From assembly GCA_025966295.1 (NCBI GenBank), contig JAOPVD010000048.1:1-8194 (forward strand): a stretch of DNA of 8,194 bases, in the 5' to 3' direction. The notes under the pieces are model-generated. The model made no database searches, was not told the DNA's origin, and was given only the letters and a program-made list of their open reading frames with translations. The DNA is from Frankiales bacterium. Lineage in GTDB: Bacteria > Actinomycetota > Actinomycetes > Mycobacteriales > SCTD01. A program made the translations under genes and the position numbers. Position 1 is the stretch's first letter; each line of letters starts with the position of its first letter. Of this stretch, positions 1 to 6,392 are shown piece by piece.

Positions 1-26
1 GCTGCCCCGTCCGGCAGGATGGACGG

Positions 27-887
27 ATGCAGCAGCTGGGTCTCGAGGGGATGCCGACGCGGCTGTTCTCCTGTACGCCGTCGCGCCTGACCACCTGGCT
101 GGACTGCCCCCGGCGGTACCGCATGACCTACCTCGACCGGCCGCCGCTGCCACGCGGTCCGGCCTGGGCGCACAACACCGTGGGCGCCGTCGCGCACCTC
201 GCGCTCGCCCGCTGGTGGGACCTGCCGGAGGACCGGCGTACCGGGCCGGCCGCCCGTGGGCTGCTCGACCGGGCCTGGCAGACCGACGGGTTCGAGAACG
301 ACGCGCAGGCGCACCGCTGGAAGGGCTTCGCCGGTGACATGGTCGAGGGGTACGCCGCCGCGCTGGAGCCCGCGCAGGAGCCGGTCGGCGTCGAGCGGAC
401 GGTGGCGTTCAAGACCGAGGCGCTGGCGGTCAGCGGCCGGGTCGACCGCGTGGACCGGCGCGGTGATGAGCTGGTCGTGGTCGACTACAAGACCGGCCGC
501 TCGGCGCTCACCGAGGACGACGCCCGGGGCTCCCTGGCCCTCGCGCTCTACGCCCTGGCCTGCGCCCGCACGCTCCGCACGCCATGCACCAAGGTCGAGC
601 TGCACCACCTGCCCAGCGGCCGGGTGCTGGCCTGGGAGCACACCCCGGAGTCCCTCGACCGGCACGTCCGCCGGGCCGAGGCCATCGCGGCCGAGGCGGC
701 CACCGCGACGACCGCGCTCGCCGACGGTGGGGAGGCCGACGAGCTGTTCCCGGCCCGGCCGTCGCCGGTCTGCGGCTGGTGCGACTTCGCGCGGCACTGC
801 CCCGAGGGGCTGGCCGCCTCCGGCGGCCCGAAGAAGCCGTGGGCGGGGCTCGCGCAGGAGCGCGCCGAGGTCGACGAGCCGGCCTGA
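27..887 (+). CDS. Stand-alone RecB/Cas4-type PD-(D/E)XK nuclease, putative 4Fe-4S protein
   Basis: This 286-residue cytoplasmic protein looks like an actinobacterial RecB-family exonuclease, probably a DNA-processing nuclease. Near the N terminus a Ser-Arg-Leu helix leads to Cys27 (LDCPRRY). The nuclease core follows: GRVDRVD (Asp140), then VVDYKTG (Asp153 and Lys155, the D-x-K pair). A helix with LALALYALA (residues 170-178) stands where the family usually has a Q-x-x-x-Y motif. The C terminus has C249-x2-C252-x5-C258. Together with Cys27 this matches the four-cysteine Fe-S signature of AddB and Cas4 nucleases. The ATG at 27 has AGGA at 16-19, seven bases upstream. The frame is open to the window edge, so a more upstream start cannot be excluded; the ATG at 51 is less likely. 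There is no helicase domain and no cas neighbour, so a CRISPR role is not supported. The exact substrate is unknown. Confidence 0.87.
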   Translation: MQQLGLEGMPTRLFSCTPSRLTTWLDCPRRYRMTYLDRPPLPRGPAWAHNTVGAVAHLALARWWDLPEDRRTGPAARGLLDRAWQTDGFENDAQAHRWKGFAGDMVEGYAAALEPAQEPVGVERTVAFKTEALAVSGRVDRVDRRGDELVVVDYKTGRSALTEDDARGSLALALYALACARTLRTPCTKVELHHLPSGRVLAWEHTPESLDRHVRRAEAIAAEAATATTALADGGEADELFPARPSPVCGWCDFARHCPEGLAASGGPKKPWAGLAQERAEVDEPA

Positions 888-925
888 CGGTTCGCGGGCC
901 GTCGCCCGGGCACACCGCTGAAATG

Positions 926-943
926 GGGGCGACCCCTCGCCCC
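926..943 (+). terminator. GC hairpin after the nuclease gene
   Basis: A perfect inverted repeat: GGGGCGA at 926-932, loop CCCC, and TCGCCCC at 937-943. It lies 38 bases after the nuclease stop and just before the GA-rich ribosome binding site of the next small gene. There is no T-run, so it is either an actinobacterial terminator without a U tract or a 5' leader hairpin for the gene at 962. The sequence does not decide between these. Confidence 0.4.
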
Positions 944-961
944 GAGAGAGGGGGCCGCGTC

Positions 962-1174
962 ATGGCCCAGGACAGCACTCCTGACAAGGTCGGCCAGAGC
1001 GAGACCCGCAGCGGCGAGGAGGTCAAGGACAGCGAGGGCAAGGAGGCCGGCCGCAAGGACACCGGCGTCGACCCCGAGACCGGCCGTCCGACCGGTACCT
1101 CCACCGCCCGCGACATGACGGGTGTGGACCCTGAGGACCCGATCACCACCACCCCGGACCGCACCGGCGGCTGA
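962..1174 (+). CDS. Small disordered acidic protein, unknown function
   Basis: A 70-residue hydrophilic protein from an ATG at 962, preceded by a purine-rich GAGAGAGGGGG stretch about six bases upstream. I recognise no domain. The composition is almost wholly Gly, Asp, Glu, Lys, Arg, Thr, Ser and Pro. There is no Cys or Trp, no aromatic residue, no signal peptide and no membrane segment, so it is probably cytoplasmic and intrinsically disordered. A short repeat is visible: TGVDPE at residues 34-39 and again at 53-58, with a Thr/Pro-rich tail. Codon use is as GC-biased as its neighbours. Its charged, Gly-rich make-up resembles small stress or hydration-type proteins, but that is only an analogy. 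It may be its own transcription unit: a hairpin lies just upstream and 75 bases separate it from the next gene. Confidence 0.7.
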   Translation: MAQDSTPDKVGQSETRSGEEVKDSEGKEAGRKDTGVDPETGRPTGTSTARDMTGVDPEDPITTTPDRTGG

Positions 1175-1209
1175 CCGCCGCGCCGGCCGCCGGGCCGACA
1201 TCAGGCACC

Positions 1210-1248
1210 ATGGAGGCAACCGCACGGCCCCCGTGGACGAAGGACTGA
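1210..1248 (+). CDS. Possible 12-codon leader peptide before the copper cluster
   Basis: ATG at 1210 opens a 12-codon frame (MEATARPPWTKD) that ends in TGA at 1246-1248, one base before the GTG of the membrane protein. AGG at 1203-1205 is a weak ribosome site. The closeness of this stop to the next start would allow translational coupling. The peptide has no Cys, His or Met-rich pattern that would suggest metal sensing. It may be a chance frame. Confidence 0.2.
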   Translation: MEATARPPWTKD

Positions 1249-1249
1249 T

Positions 1250-1837
1250 GTGAGCGCCGCACTGCGACTCGACCCTGGACAGGGTCTGGTCCGTGGCGTG
1301 CGCGCAGCCGTCCTCACCGCGCCCACCGTCGGTGCCGCGGTCCTCGCGCATGCCCTCGGGGGTGGCTGCCTCAGCTTCCTGGCCGTCTTCACGGCCGCCG
1401 GGGTGTGCTGGCCGGCCGCCGTGGCGCTGCTCGGCGTCCGGCGCCGGCTGCCGCTGCTGCTGCTCTGGATCGTCCTCGCGCAGGCGGTGACGCACCTGCT
1501 GCTCGAGCGGCTGTGCGCGGACGTGGTGAGCGGCCAGGCGAGCCTGAGCCAGCACCTGCTGACGGGTCTCAGCGGCCCCATGGCGGTCACCCACGCCGGT
1601 GCCGTACTGGTCACCGGTCTGCTGCTCGGGCGCGCCGACGCCGGCCTGTGGGCCGCCGACGCGCTCCTGCGCGCGGGTGCCCGCGCGCTACGTGACACCC
1701 AGGACCTGCCGCTGCCCGCCCTGCCCGAGCCGGTGCGGAGCAGCGCCCCGACGGTCGCGGACGCCCGACGTCCGCGCCCGGTCTGGAAGGCGGCGCCTCC
1801 GGTGCGCCGCGGGCCTCCGGCGCTGCTCGCTCGCTGA
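1250..1837 (+). CDS. Four-helix membrane protein opening the copper cluster
   Basis: A 195-residue protein starting at GTG 1250, with GAAGGA at 1239-1244 placed five bases upstream. Hydrophobic segments lie at about residues 18-37, 41-62, 67-86 and 108-128. A Pro/Arg-rich, probably cytoplasmic tail of about 50 residues follows. Histidines sit in or beside the helices: His34 (LAHALGGG), His82 (VTHLLLE), His102 and His115 (VTHAGA). There is also a CWP motif in helix 2 (Cys53). I do not recognise a named family. It lies 78 bases upstream of the ycnI-like gene on the same strand, so a role in copper handling is inferred from context, with the membrane histidines as possible ligands. Next to its stop there are two small stem-loops, CGCTC/GAGCG at 1828-1840 and CCCGC/GCGGG at 1856-1869. 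These could mark attenuation or partial termination. Confidence 0.75.
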   Translation: MSAALRLDPGQGLVRGVRAAVLTAPTVGAAVLAHALGGGCLSFLAVFTAAGVCWPAAVALLGVRRRLPLLLLWIVLAQAVTHLLLERLCADVVSGQASLSQHLLTGLSGPMAVTHAGAVLVTGLLLGRADAGLWAADALLRAGARALRDTQDLPLPALPEPVRSSAPTVADARRPRPVWKAAPPVRRGPPALLAR

Positions 1838-1915
1838 GCGCGCCCGACCTGCCTGCCCGCTTTCGCGGGACCTTCCCGCCTCGTCCGTCGAGGCCCACTT
1901 TCCTGGAGTCTTCCG

Positions 1916-2650
1916 TTGCGTACCACCCGTCTTGCTGCCGTCGTCTCCGGCGCAGCTGCCTGCGTCCTCCTGCTCGCCGGCCCGGCCGCCGCGCACGTCA
2001 CCGTGCAGGGCCCCGGCGCCACCCAGGGCGGCTACACCAAGCTCACCTTCCGCGTCCCGACCGAGGAGGGCGCGGCCACCACCAAGCTCCAGGTCGTCTT
2101 CCCGGCCGACGCGCCGCTGGCCTCGGCCCGGGTCAAGCCGCACCCCGGCTGGACCTACACCGTCACCAAGACCAAGCCGGCCAAGCCGGTCACGACGGAG
2201 GGCGGGACCATCGACTCGGTCGTGTCGACCATCACCTGGACCGCCACCGCCGGCGGCATCAAGCCGGGTGAGTTCGACGAGTTCGAGGTCTCGGCCGGCC
2301 CGCTGCCCAAGGTCGAGCAGATGGTCTTCAAGGCCGTGCAGACCTACGCGAACGGCGACGTCGTCCGGTGGATCGAGCGGCCGGCCGCCGGCTCCACGAC
2401 CGAGCCCGCCCACCCGGCGCCGGTGCTGAAGCTGGCCGCGGCGACGGGCTCCGGTGCCCACGCCGCGCCTGCTGCGACGCCGTCAGCCGCCGCCTCGGTG
2501 AGCGCGGCGCCGGAGGCGGAGGCCGGTGACGGCAGCACCGAGGACGACAGCAACGCCACGTCGTTCGGCGTGGCCGGCCTCGGCGTGGGCGTCCTGGCCC
2601 TGCTCGTCGCGGTCGTCGCCCTCGTCCGCAGCCGCCGGGTCCAGGCCTAG
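1916..2650 (+). CDS. ycnI: YcnI-like copper-binding protein (DUF1775), membrane anchored
   Basis: A 244-residue extracytoplasmic protein. It starts at a TTG (1916) with GGAG at 1905-1908, seven bases upstream. A signal peptide covers residues 1-26 and ends in AAA, so His27 (HVTVQ) becomes the mature N terminus. That is the key feature of YcnI proteins, which bind Cu(II) through the N-terminal histidine and a conserved tryptophan. The DUF1775 domain spans about residues 27-160, with TKLTFRVPTE, a PGWTYTV segment and WTATAGGIKPGEF. The best candidate for the conserved Trp is W152 in the DVVRWIERP motif. An Ala/Pro/Ser-rich linker (about 160-215) leads to one transmembrane helix (217-236) and a basic end (RSRR). 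The gene stops 31 bases before copCD, almost certainly the same transcript. The likely role is capture or delivery of copper outside the membrane. Confidence 0.93.
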   Translation: MRTTRLAAVVSGAAACVLLLAGPAAAHVTVQGPGATQGGYTKLTFRVPTEEGAATTKLQVVFPADAPLASARVKPHPGWTYTVTKTKPAKPVTTEGGTIDSVVSTITWTATAGGIKPGEFDEFEVSAGPLPKVEQMVFKAVQTYANGDVVRWIERPAAGSTTEPAHPAPVLKLAAATGSGAHAAPAATPSAAASVSAAPEAEAGDGSTEDDSNATSFGVAGLGVGVLALLVAVVALVRSRRVQA

Positions 2651-2681
2651 GCCCGTGCGTCGGCGCCGAGAGGAGACCGCC

Positions 2682-4379
2682 ATGACCCGCACCCCCCGGC
2701 GCCGACGTACGGCGACACTGCTGTTCGCGCTGCTCGGCTCGCTGCTCCTGCTGGGCGTCACCGCCCCGGGCGCCGGCGCGCACGCCGCGCTGCTGTCCAC
2801 CAGCCCCGGCGACGCCGAGATCCTCGAGCGCAGCCCGGCCGAGGTGACCCTGACGTTCGGCGAGCCGGTCGGCACCGGCCTCGGTGCGCTGCGGGTGCTG
2901 TCCGCCGCCGGTGATCGCGCCGACGACGGCACCGTCCGCCGGACCGCCGGCGGCAGCAAGGTGCACCTCGGGCTCAAGCCGTCGCTCGCCGACGGCACCT
3001 ACGTTGTGGTCTGGCGGGTCGTCTCGGCGGACAGCCACCCGGTGTCGGGGGCCTTCACGTTCTCGGTCGGCCAGCCCAGCACCGACGAGAAGCAGCTGCT
3101 CGGACGCGGCAACCTCACCAAGCTCACGGAGGCCCCCAAGGAGCCCGGCATCGGCCTCGGCCTGACCCGGTTCGCCGGGTTCTCGGCGCTGGTGGTGCTG
3201 CTCGGCGGGGCGCTGTTCAGCCTGCTGCTGTGGCCGGCCGGCGTGACCCGGCTGCGCCGGCTGCTGCTCGGCGCCGCCGTCGTCGAGACCGCCGCCGCCG
3301 TCCTGGCCTTCGCGCTGGAGGGGCCGTACGCCGCGGGCGTCGGTCTGCTGGACACCTTCGACCCCAGCCTGCTCCGGGCCGTCCTCGACGTGCAGTACGG
3401 CGTCGCGACCGCCACCCGGATCGGGCTGGCCGCCCTCACCGTGCTCGTCCTGCTGGTCGTCCGGCGCGGTGGCCGCGTCCTGGCGGGTGGGCTGGTGGCG
3501 CTCGGCGTCGGCTGGGCGCTGACCTGGTCGGCGGCCGGCCATGCCGGCGCGGGCCCGTGGCAGCCCTGGACCTTCGTGTTCGACGTCAGCCACCTCGTCA
3601 CGGTGTCGGCCTGGGTCGGCGGCCTGGTGGTGCTGTGCCTGGGGCTGCGCGGCCGGTGGAGCCCGGCGGAGAGCGCCGCGATCCTGCCCGGCTGGTCGCG
3701 GCTGGCCACCTGGGCGGTGGTGCTGCTGGTCGCCACCGGCACCTTCGCGTCCTTCCGCGAGGTCGGCGAGCTCAGCGCGCTGTTCGCCACCACCTACGGC
3801 CGGCTGCTGGTCCTCAAGGTCACCCTGGTCGGGCTGATGCTGCTGTTCGCGCTGGTGGGCCGGGGCTTCGTGCGGCAGCACTACGCGCAGCCGGTGGTGG
3901 CCGCCGCGACCGAGACCGCCGTCGCCACCCGGCCGGAGCCGACCGAGGAGGAGGTCGCCGGCCTGCGGCGCAGCGTCGCCATCGAGGCCGGCCTGGCTGC
4001 GATCGTGCTCGCCGTGACGGCCCTGCTCGTCAACACCACGCCGGCCAAGGCGGCCTTCGCACCGCCGTACACCGGTCGCTCGACGGCCGGGCCGCTCACG
4101 GTGGCGGTCGACATCTACCCGGCGCGCAAGGGCCTCAACGGCCTGCACGTCTACACCGTCGGGGCCGGCGGCCGCACCCTGGACGTGGCCGAGGTGACCG
4201 GCGACGTGGTCCGGGCCGGCGGCGAGCGGATCACCGTGCACCCGCGCCGTAAGTCGCTGGGGCACTACGAGGACCTGAACCTGGTGCTGCCCGCCAAGGG
4301 CCGGTGGACGATCGAGCTGCAGATCCGGGTCACCGACACCGACAGCTACCCGACCAGCCAGACCTTCGAGGTCAGGTGA
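2682..4379 (+). CDS. copCD: CopC-CopD fusion copper transport protein with extra C-terminal domain
   Basis: A 565-residue protein from ATG 2682, with AGGAG at 2671-2675. A signal peptide (1-33, ending AGA) exposes His34 at the start of a CopC domain (about 34-129). The domain also carries DSHPVSG, where Asp117 and His119 fit the Cu(II) site of His1, Asp and His known in CopC. A linker leads to a CopD domain of about eight helices (roughly 160-183, 191-213, 241-261, 264-285, 296-320, 339-358, 371-393, 431-451). It contains His287 (AAGHAG) and His304 in FDVSHLVTVSAWVGG, typical of CopD. The last 115 residues form a beta-rich extracytoplasmic domain resembling YtkA/FixH-type modules. The open frame runs upstream of 2682, but the signal peptide and ribosome site fix the start. 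CopC/CopD usually import copper; the separate ycnI just upstream supports this. Confidence 0.93.
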   Translation: MTRTPRRRRTATLLFALLGSLLLLGVTAPGAGAHAALLSTSPGDAEILERSPAEVTLTFGEPVGTGLGALRVLSAAGDRADDGTVRRTAGGSKVHLGLKPSLADGTYVVVWRVVSADSHPVSGAFTFSVGQPSTDEKQLLGRGNLTKLTEAPKEPGIGLGLTRFAGFSALVVLLGGALFSLLLWPAGVTRLRRLLLGAAVVETAAAVLAFALEGPYAAGVGLLDTFDPSLLRAVLDVQYGVATATRIGLAALTVLVLLVVRRGGRVLAGGLVALGVGWALTWSAAGHAGAGPWQPWTFVFDVSHLVTVSAWVGGLVVLCLGLRGRWSPAESAAILPGWSRLATWAVVLLVATGTFASFREVGELSALFATTYGRLLVLKVTLVGLMLLFALVGRGFVRQHYAQPVVAAATETAVATRPEPTEEEVAGLRRSVAIEAGLAAIVLAVTALLVNTTPAKAAFAPPYTGRSTAGPLTVAVDIYPARKGLNGLHVYTVGAGGRTLDVAEVTGDVVRAGGERITVHPRRKSLGHYEDLNLVLPAKGRWTIELQIRVTDTDSYPTSQTFEVR

Positions 4380-5202
4380 GGCCGAGCCGCGCCCGGGCGT
4401 CCTTGACGTGCGGGCCGTGGCGCAGCGCCTCCGGCACCGCCAGCAGGCCGGTGCGCAGCGCCAGCCCGACCGCGGTCGCCCCGACGTCGGTGGTCGGCAG
4501 GCCGGGCAGCCGGTAGAGCCGGCGGGCCCAACGCGGCAGCATCGCGAACGCCAGGCCGGCCAGCCCGACCCAGGCCGGCCGGGCCGGCGTGCCGAGCGCC
4601 ACCCGGGTCGGCATCGGCGGGAACAGCACGAAGCGGGCCGCCGCCCGCGCCGGCGCGGTGGCCTGCAGCTCGGGTCGCAGGCTCGCGAAGTAGTCCGCCA
4701 CCTCCTGCCGGCTGGCGGGCGCCGTGCTCAGCCCGATCAGCCGGGCGTTGGTGAGCTGCTCGGCGTAGTAGGCGTCCTGCTCGGCGCGGCTCAGCCGCAG
4801 CCCGGAGCGGACCGCGGTGGTGAGGAACGACTCCACCTCCACGCAGTGCACCCACAGCAGCAGTCGCGGGTCGTCGACCCGGTACGGCCGGCCGCTCTCC
4901 GGCTCGATGCCGCCCAGTTTGCGGTGGATGCCGCGCACCCGGGCGGCCGCCCGGGTGGCCTCGGCGGTGGTGCCGAAGGTGGTCACGTTGACGTACTCGG
5001 CGGTCCGGAACAGCCGGCCCCACGGGTCGGCGCGGAAGCCCGAGTGCTCGGCGACGCCGGCCATCGCGAGCGGGTGCAGCGCCTGCAGGAACAGCGCACG
5101 CAGGCCGGCCAGCGCCATCGACGGGTCGGCGTGCACCCGCCAGGACACGCTGTCGGGTCCGTACAGGCCGGGGTCCGGGGTCGCTGTCAGCTCGGTCGTC
5201 AC
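4372..5202 (-). CDS. DUF2236 family oxygenase (MpaB / latex clearing protein superfamily)
   Basis: A 276-residue protein of the oxygenase MpaB family (DUF2236), related to heme b-dependent latex clearing proteins. The N-terminal pattern GLYGPDSVSWRVHADP (12-27) is typical. It is followed by a helix with LQALHPLAMAGV (39-50), FRTAEYVNVTTFG (65-77), and LLLWVHCVEVESF (114-126). His119 is a plausible heme-ligand position by analogy; I could not align it. The GTG at 5202 is chosen because it is the first start that keeps the conserved N terminus. The ATG at 5115 (residue 29) would cut it off. There is no clear ribosome site, so the transcript may be leaderless. The substrate cannot be told. The gene is divergent from the MhuD-like gene (33 bp apart) and overlaps the copCD 3' end by 8 nt tail to tail, with no terminator between. 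Confidence 0.88.
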   Translation of the reverse strand: MTTELTATPDPGLYGPDSVSWRVHADPSMALAGLRALFLQALHPLAMAGVAEHSGFRADPWGRLFRTAEYVNVTTFGTTAEATRAAARVRGIHRKLGGIEPESGRPYRVDDPRLLLWVHCVEVESFLTTAVRSGLRLSRAEQDAYYAEQLTNARLIGLSTAPASRQEVADYFASLRPELQATAPARAAARFVLFPPMPTRVALGTPARPAWVGLAGLAFAMLPRWARRLYRLPGLPTTDVGATAVGLALRTGLLAVPEALRHGPHVKDARARLGLT

Positions 5203-5216
5203 GACATCAGTGTCGT
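5201..5216. promoter_or_regulatory. Perfect palindrome at the divergent start region
   Basis: ACGACA (5201-5206), spacer TCAG, and TGTCGT (5211-5216) form a perfect 6-4-6 inverted repeat. It overlaps the GTG start codon of the minus-strand oxygenase and lies 20 bases before the ATG of the MhuD-like gene. The place and symmetry suit an operator for a dimeric regulator acting on both genes. No convincing -10 or -35 boxes are visible, and no regulator gene lies in the window. Confidence 0.4.
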
Positions 5217-5235
5217 TGCCTGGCAGGCTGGCTGC

Positions 5236-5544
5236 ATGTCGTACGTCGCGATCAACGTCCTGACCGTGCCCGAGGGCGCGGGCGCCACGCTCGAGGAGCG
5301 GTTCGCCGCCCGGAAGGGCGCCGTCGAGTCGGCCCCCGGCTTCGAGCACTTCGAGCTGCTCCGGCCGGTCGAGGGCACCGCGGACTACCTGGTCTACACC
5401 CGCTGGCGCTCGGTGGAGGACTTCGTGGCCTGGCGCGACGGGCAGCGCTTCGCCGACGGGCACGCCGGGGCCCGGCCGGAGGGCGCCCGGCCGGCCGCCA
5501 CCGGGAGCACGCTGTGGGCGTTCGAGGTGGTGCAGAGCACCTAG
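5236..5544 (+). CDS. mhuD: MhuD-like heme-degrading monooxygenase (ABM fold)
   Basis: A 102-residue protein of the antibiotic-biosynthesis-monooxygenase fold, closely resembling mycobacterial MhuD. That enzyme opens heme to mycobilin and releases iron. Matching stretches include the start (VAINVLTVPEGAGATLEERF), SAPGFEHFELLRPV (33-45), and a WRSVEDFVAWRDG segment (57-69). The three residues known to shape the MhuD heme site are all present: Asn7, Trp66, and the proximal histidine as His76 in ADGHAGAR. This histidine is shifted by one residue because of a one-residue insertion relative to MhuD as I recall it. The ATG at 5236 has a weak GGCAGG upstream. The frame extends far upstream, but the homology starts at this ATG. 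It acts in the cytoplasm as a dimer in the family. The stop codon shares CTAG with the convergent hydrolase stop. Confidence 0.88.
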   Translation: MSYVAINVLTVPEGAGATLEERFAARKGAVESAPGFEHFELLRPVEGTADYLVYTRWRSVEDFVAWRDGQRFADGHAGARPEGARPAATGSTLWAFEVVQST

Positions 5545-6392
5545 AACCCGGCGAGGAAGTCGCGCAGCACCTGAGCCGTCAGGTCCGGGTTCTCGGCGGC
5601 GGGGGAGTGCCAGGCGTCCGGCACCACGACCACCGGCGCGTCCAGCCGGGCGGCCATCTCGTCCTGCTGCGTCGGGAGCCACGCGTCGTCCAGCTCGCCG
5701 TACAGGACGAGCAGCGGCACGCCGGTGGCCCGCAGCTCCTCGACCCGGTCCGGCTCGCTGGTGAGGCTGTCGGCCATCGCGAGCAGGCCCGCGGCCGAGC
5801 CGCCGATGAGGCGGGCCCGCAGGAACTCCTGCACCTCGGCGGTGGCGGCCGGCTTGTCGGGATGGGCCGGCAGCGCCTGCGAGGCCTCCCAGAGCGCCTC
5901 CAGGCCGCCGTCCTGCAGGATCGGCGCCAGGAACGGCAGCACGTCGGCGCGCGGCCCGGTGAGCGCCGCCGGCCCGGAGTCCAACAGGACGAAGGACCGG
6001 AAGGCGGCCGGGTCCTGCAGCACCGCGGCCCGGCCGACCAGCCCGCCGAAGCTGTGCCCGACCAGGTGCACGGGGCCGTCGCCGAGGGCGGCGACCAGGT
6101 GCCGCAGGTCGGTGCCGAGCGCGGCGGTGCTGTAGGCGGCGGGGTCGTCGGGCCCGGGGCTCTGGTACTGGCCGCGCTGGTCGACCGCGACCGCCCGGAA
6201 GCCGGCCTGCGCCAGCGGCGCCAGCACGAAGCGGAAGTCCTCCTTGCTGCCGGTGAAGCCGGGCACCAGCAGCACGGTCCCGCGGGCCGGGCCGACCGCA
6301 GCCGCGTCCAGCACGGCCAGCGGACCACCGGGGATCGCGATGGTGCGCGCCTCGACGCCCTCGGGCAGCGGGCTGCCGGTGACGGCGCTCAT
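5541..6392 (-). CDS. Alpha/beta hydrolase
   Basis: A 283-residue alpha/beta-hydrolase fold enzyme, probably cytoplasmic since there is no signal peptide. The core motifs appear in order: the oxyanion-hole loop VPGFTGSKEDF (43-53), DQRGQYQSPG (71-80), the nucleophile elbow GHSFGG with Ser114, the acid in YGELDDAW (Asp235, or Asp236), and the catalytic His262 in DAWHSPAAENPD near the end. A helical cap lies at about residues 140-215. This set suits an esterase, lactonase or haloperoxidase-like hydrolase; the substrate is not readable from sequence. The ATG at 6392 overlaps the stop of the phosphoesterase gene as ATGA, so the two are almost surely translationally coupled. It is the last gene of a minus-strand operon. 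Its TAG stop is nested in CTAG with the convergent MhuD-like gene. Confidence 0.92.
   Translation of the reverse strand: MSAVTGSPLPEGVEARTIAIPGGPLAVLDAAAVGPARGTVLLVPGFTGSKEDFRFVLAPLAQAGFRAVAVDQRGQYQSPGPDDPAAYSTAALGTDLRHLVAALGDGPVHLVGHSFGGLVGRAAVLQDPAAFRSFVLLDSGPAALTGPRADVLPFLAPILQDGGLEALWEASQALPAHPDKPAATAEVQEFLRARLIGGSAAGLLAMADSLTSEPDRVEELRATGVPLLVLYGELDDAWLPTQQDEMAARLDAPVVVVPDAWHSPAAENPDLTAQVLRDFLAGF

Noticed and set aside
27..887. The nuclease as a Cas4 CRISPR adaptation protein or part of a defence island.
   Set aside because: There is no CRISPR array and no cas, restriction or toxin gene in the window. The neighbours are housekeeping and copper genes, and solo RecB-like nucleases are common in actinomycetes.
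1184..1197. A CGGCC/GGCCG inverted repeat after the small disordered gene.
   Set aside because: It has only five base pairs in very GC-rich DNA with no T-run. Stems of this size are expected by chance, so I did not call a terminator.
2328..4265. A 645-codon open frame on the minus strand opposite ycnI and copCD.
   Set aside because: It is antisense to two clearly recognised proteins. Its product is low-complexity (Gly, Gln, Asp, Arg, Ala) with no domain, which is usual for shadow frames in GC-rich DNA.
4408..5235. Upstream extension of the MhuD-like gene by more than 270 codons.
   Set aside because: The extension is antisense to the DUF2236 gene and has no domain. Similarity to MhuD begins exactly at the ATG at 5236.
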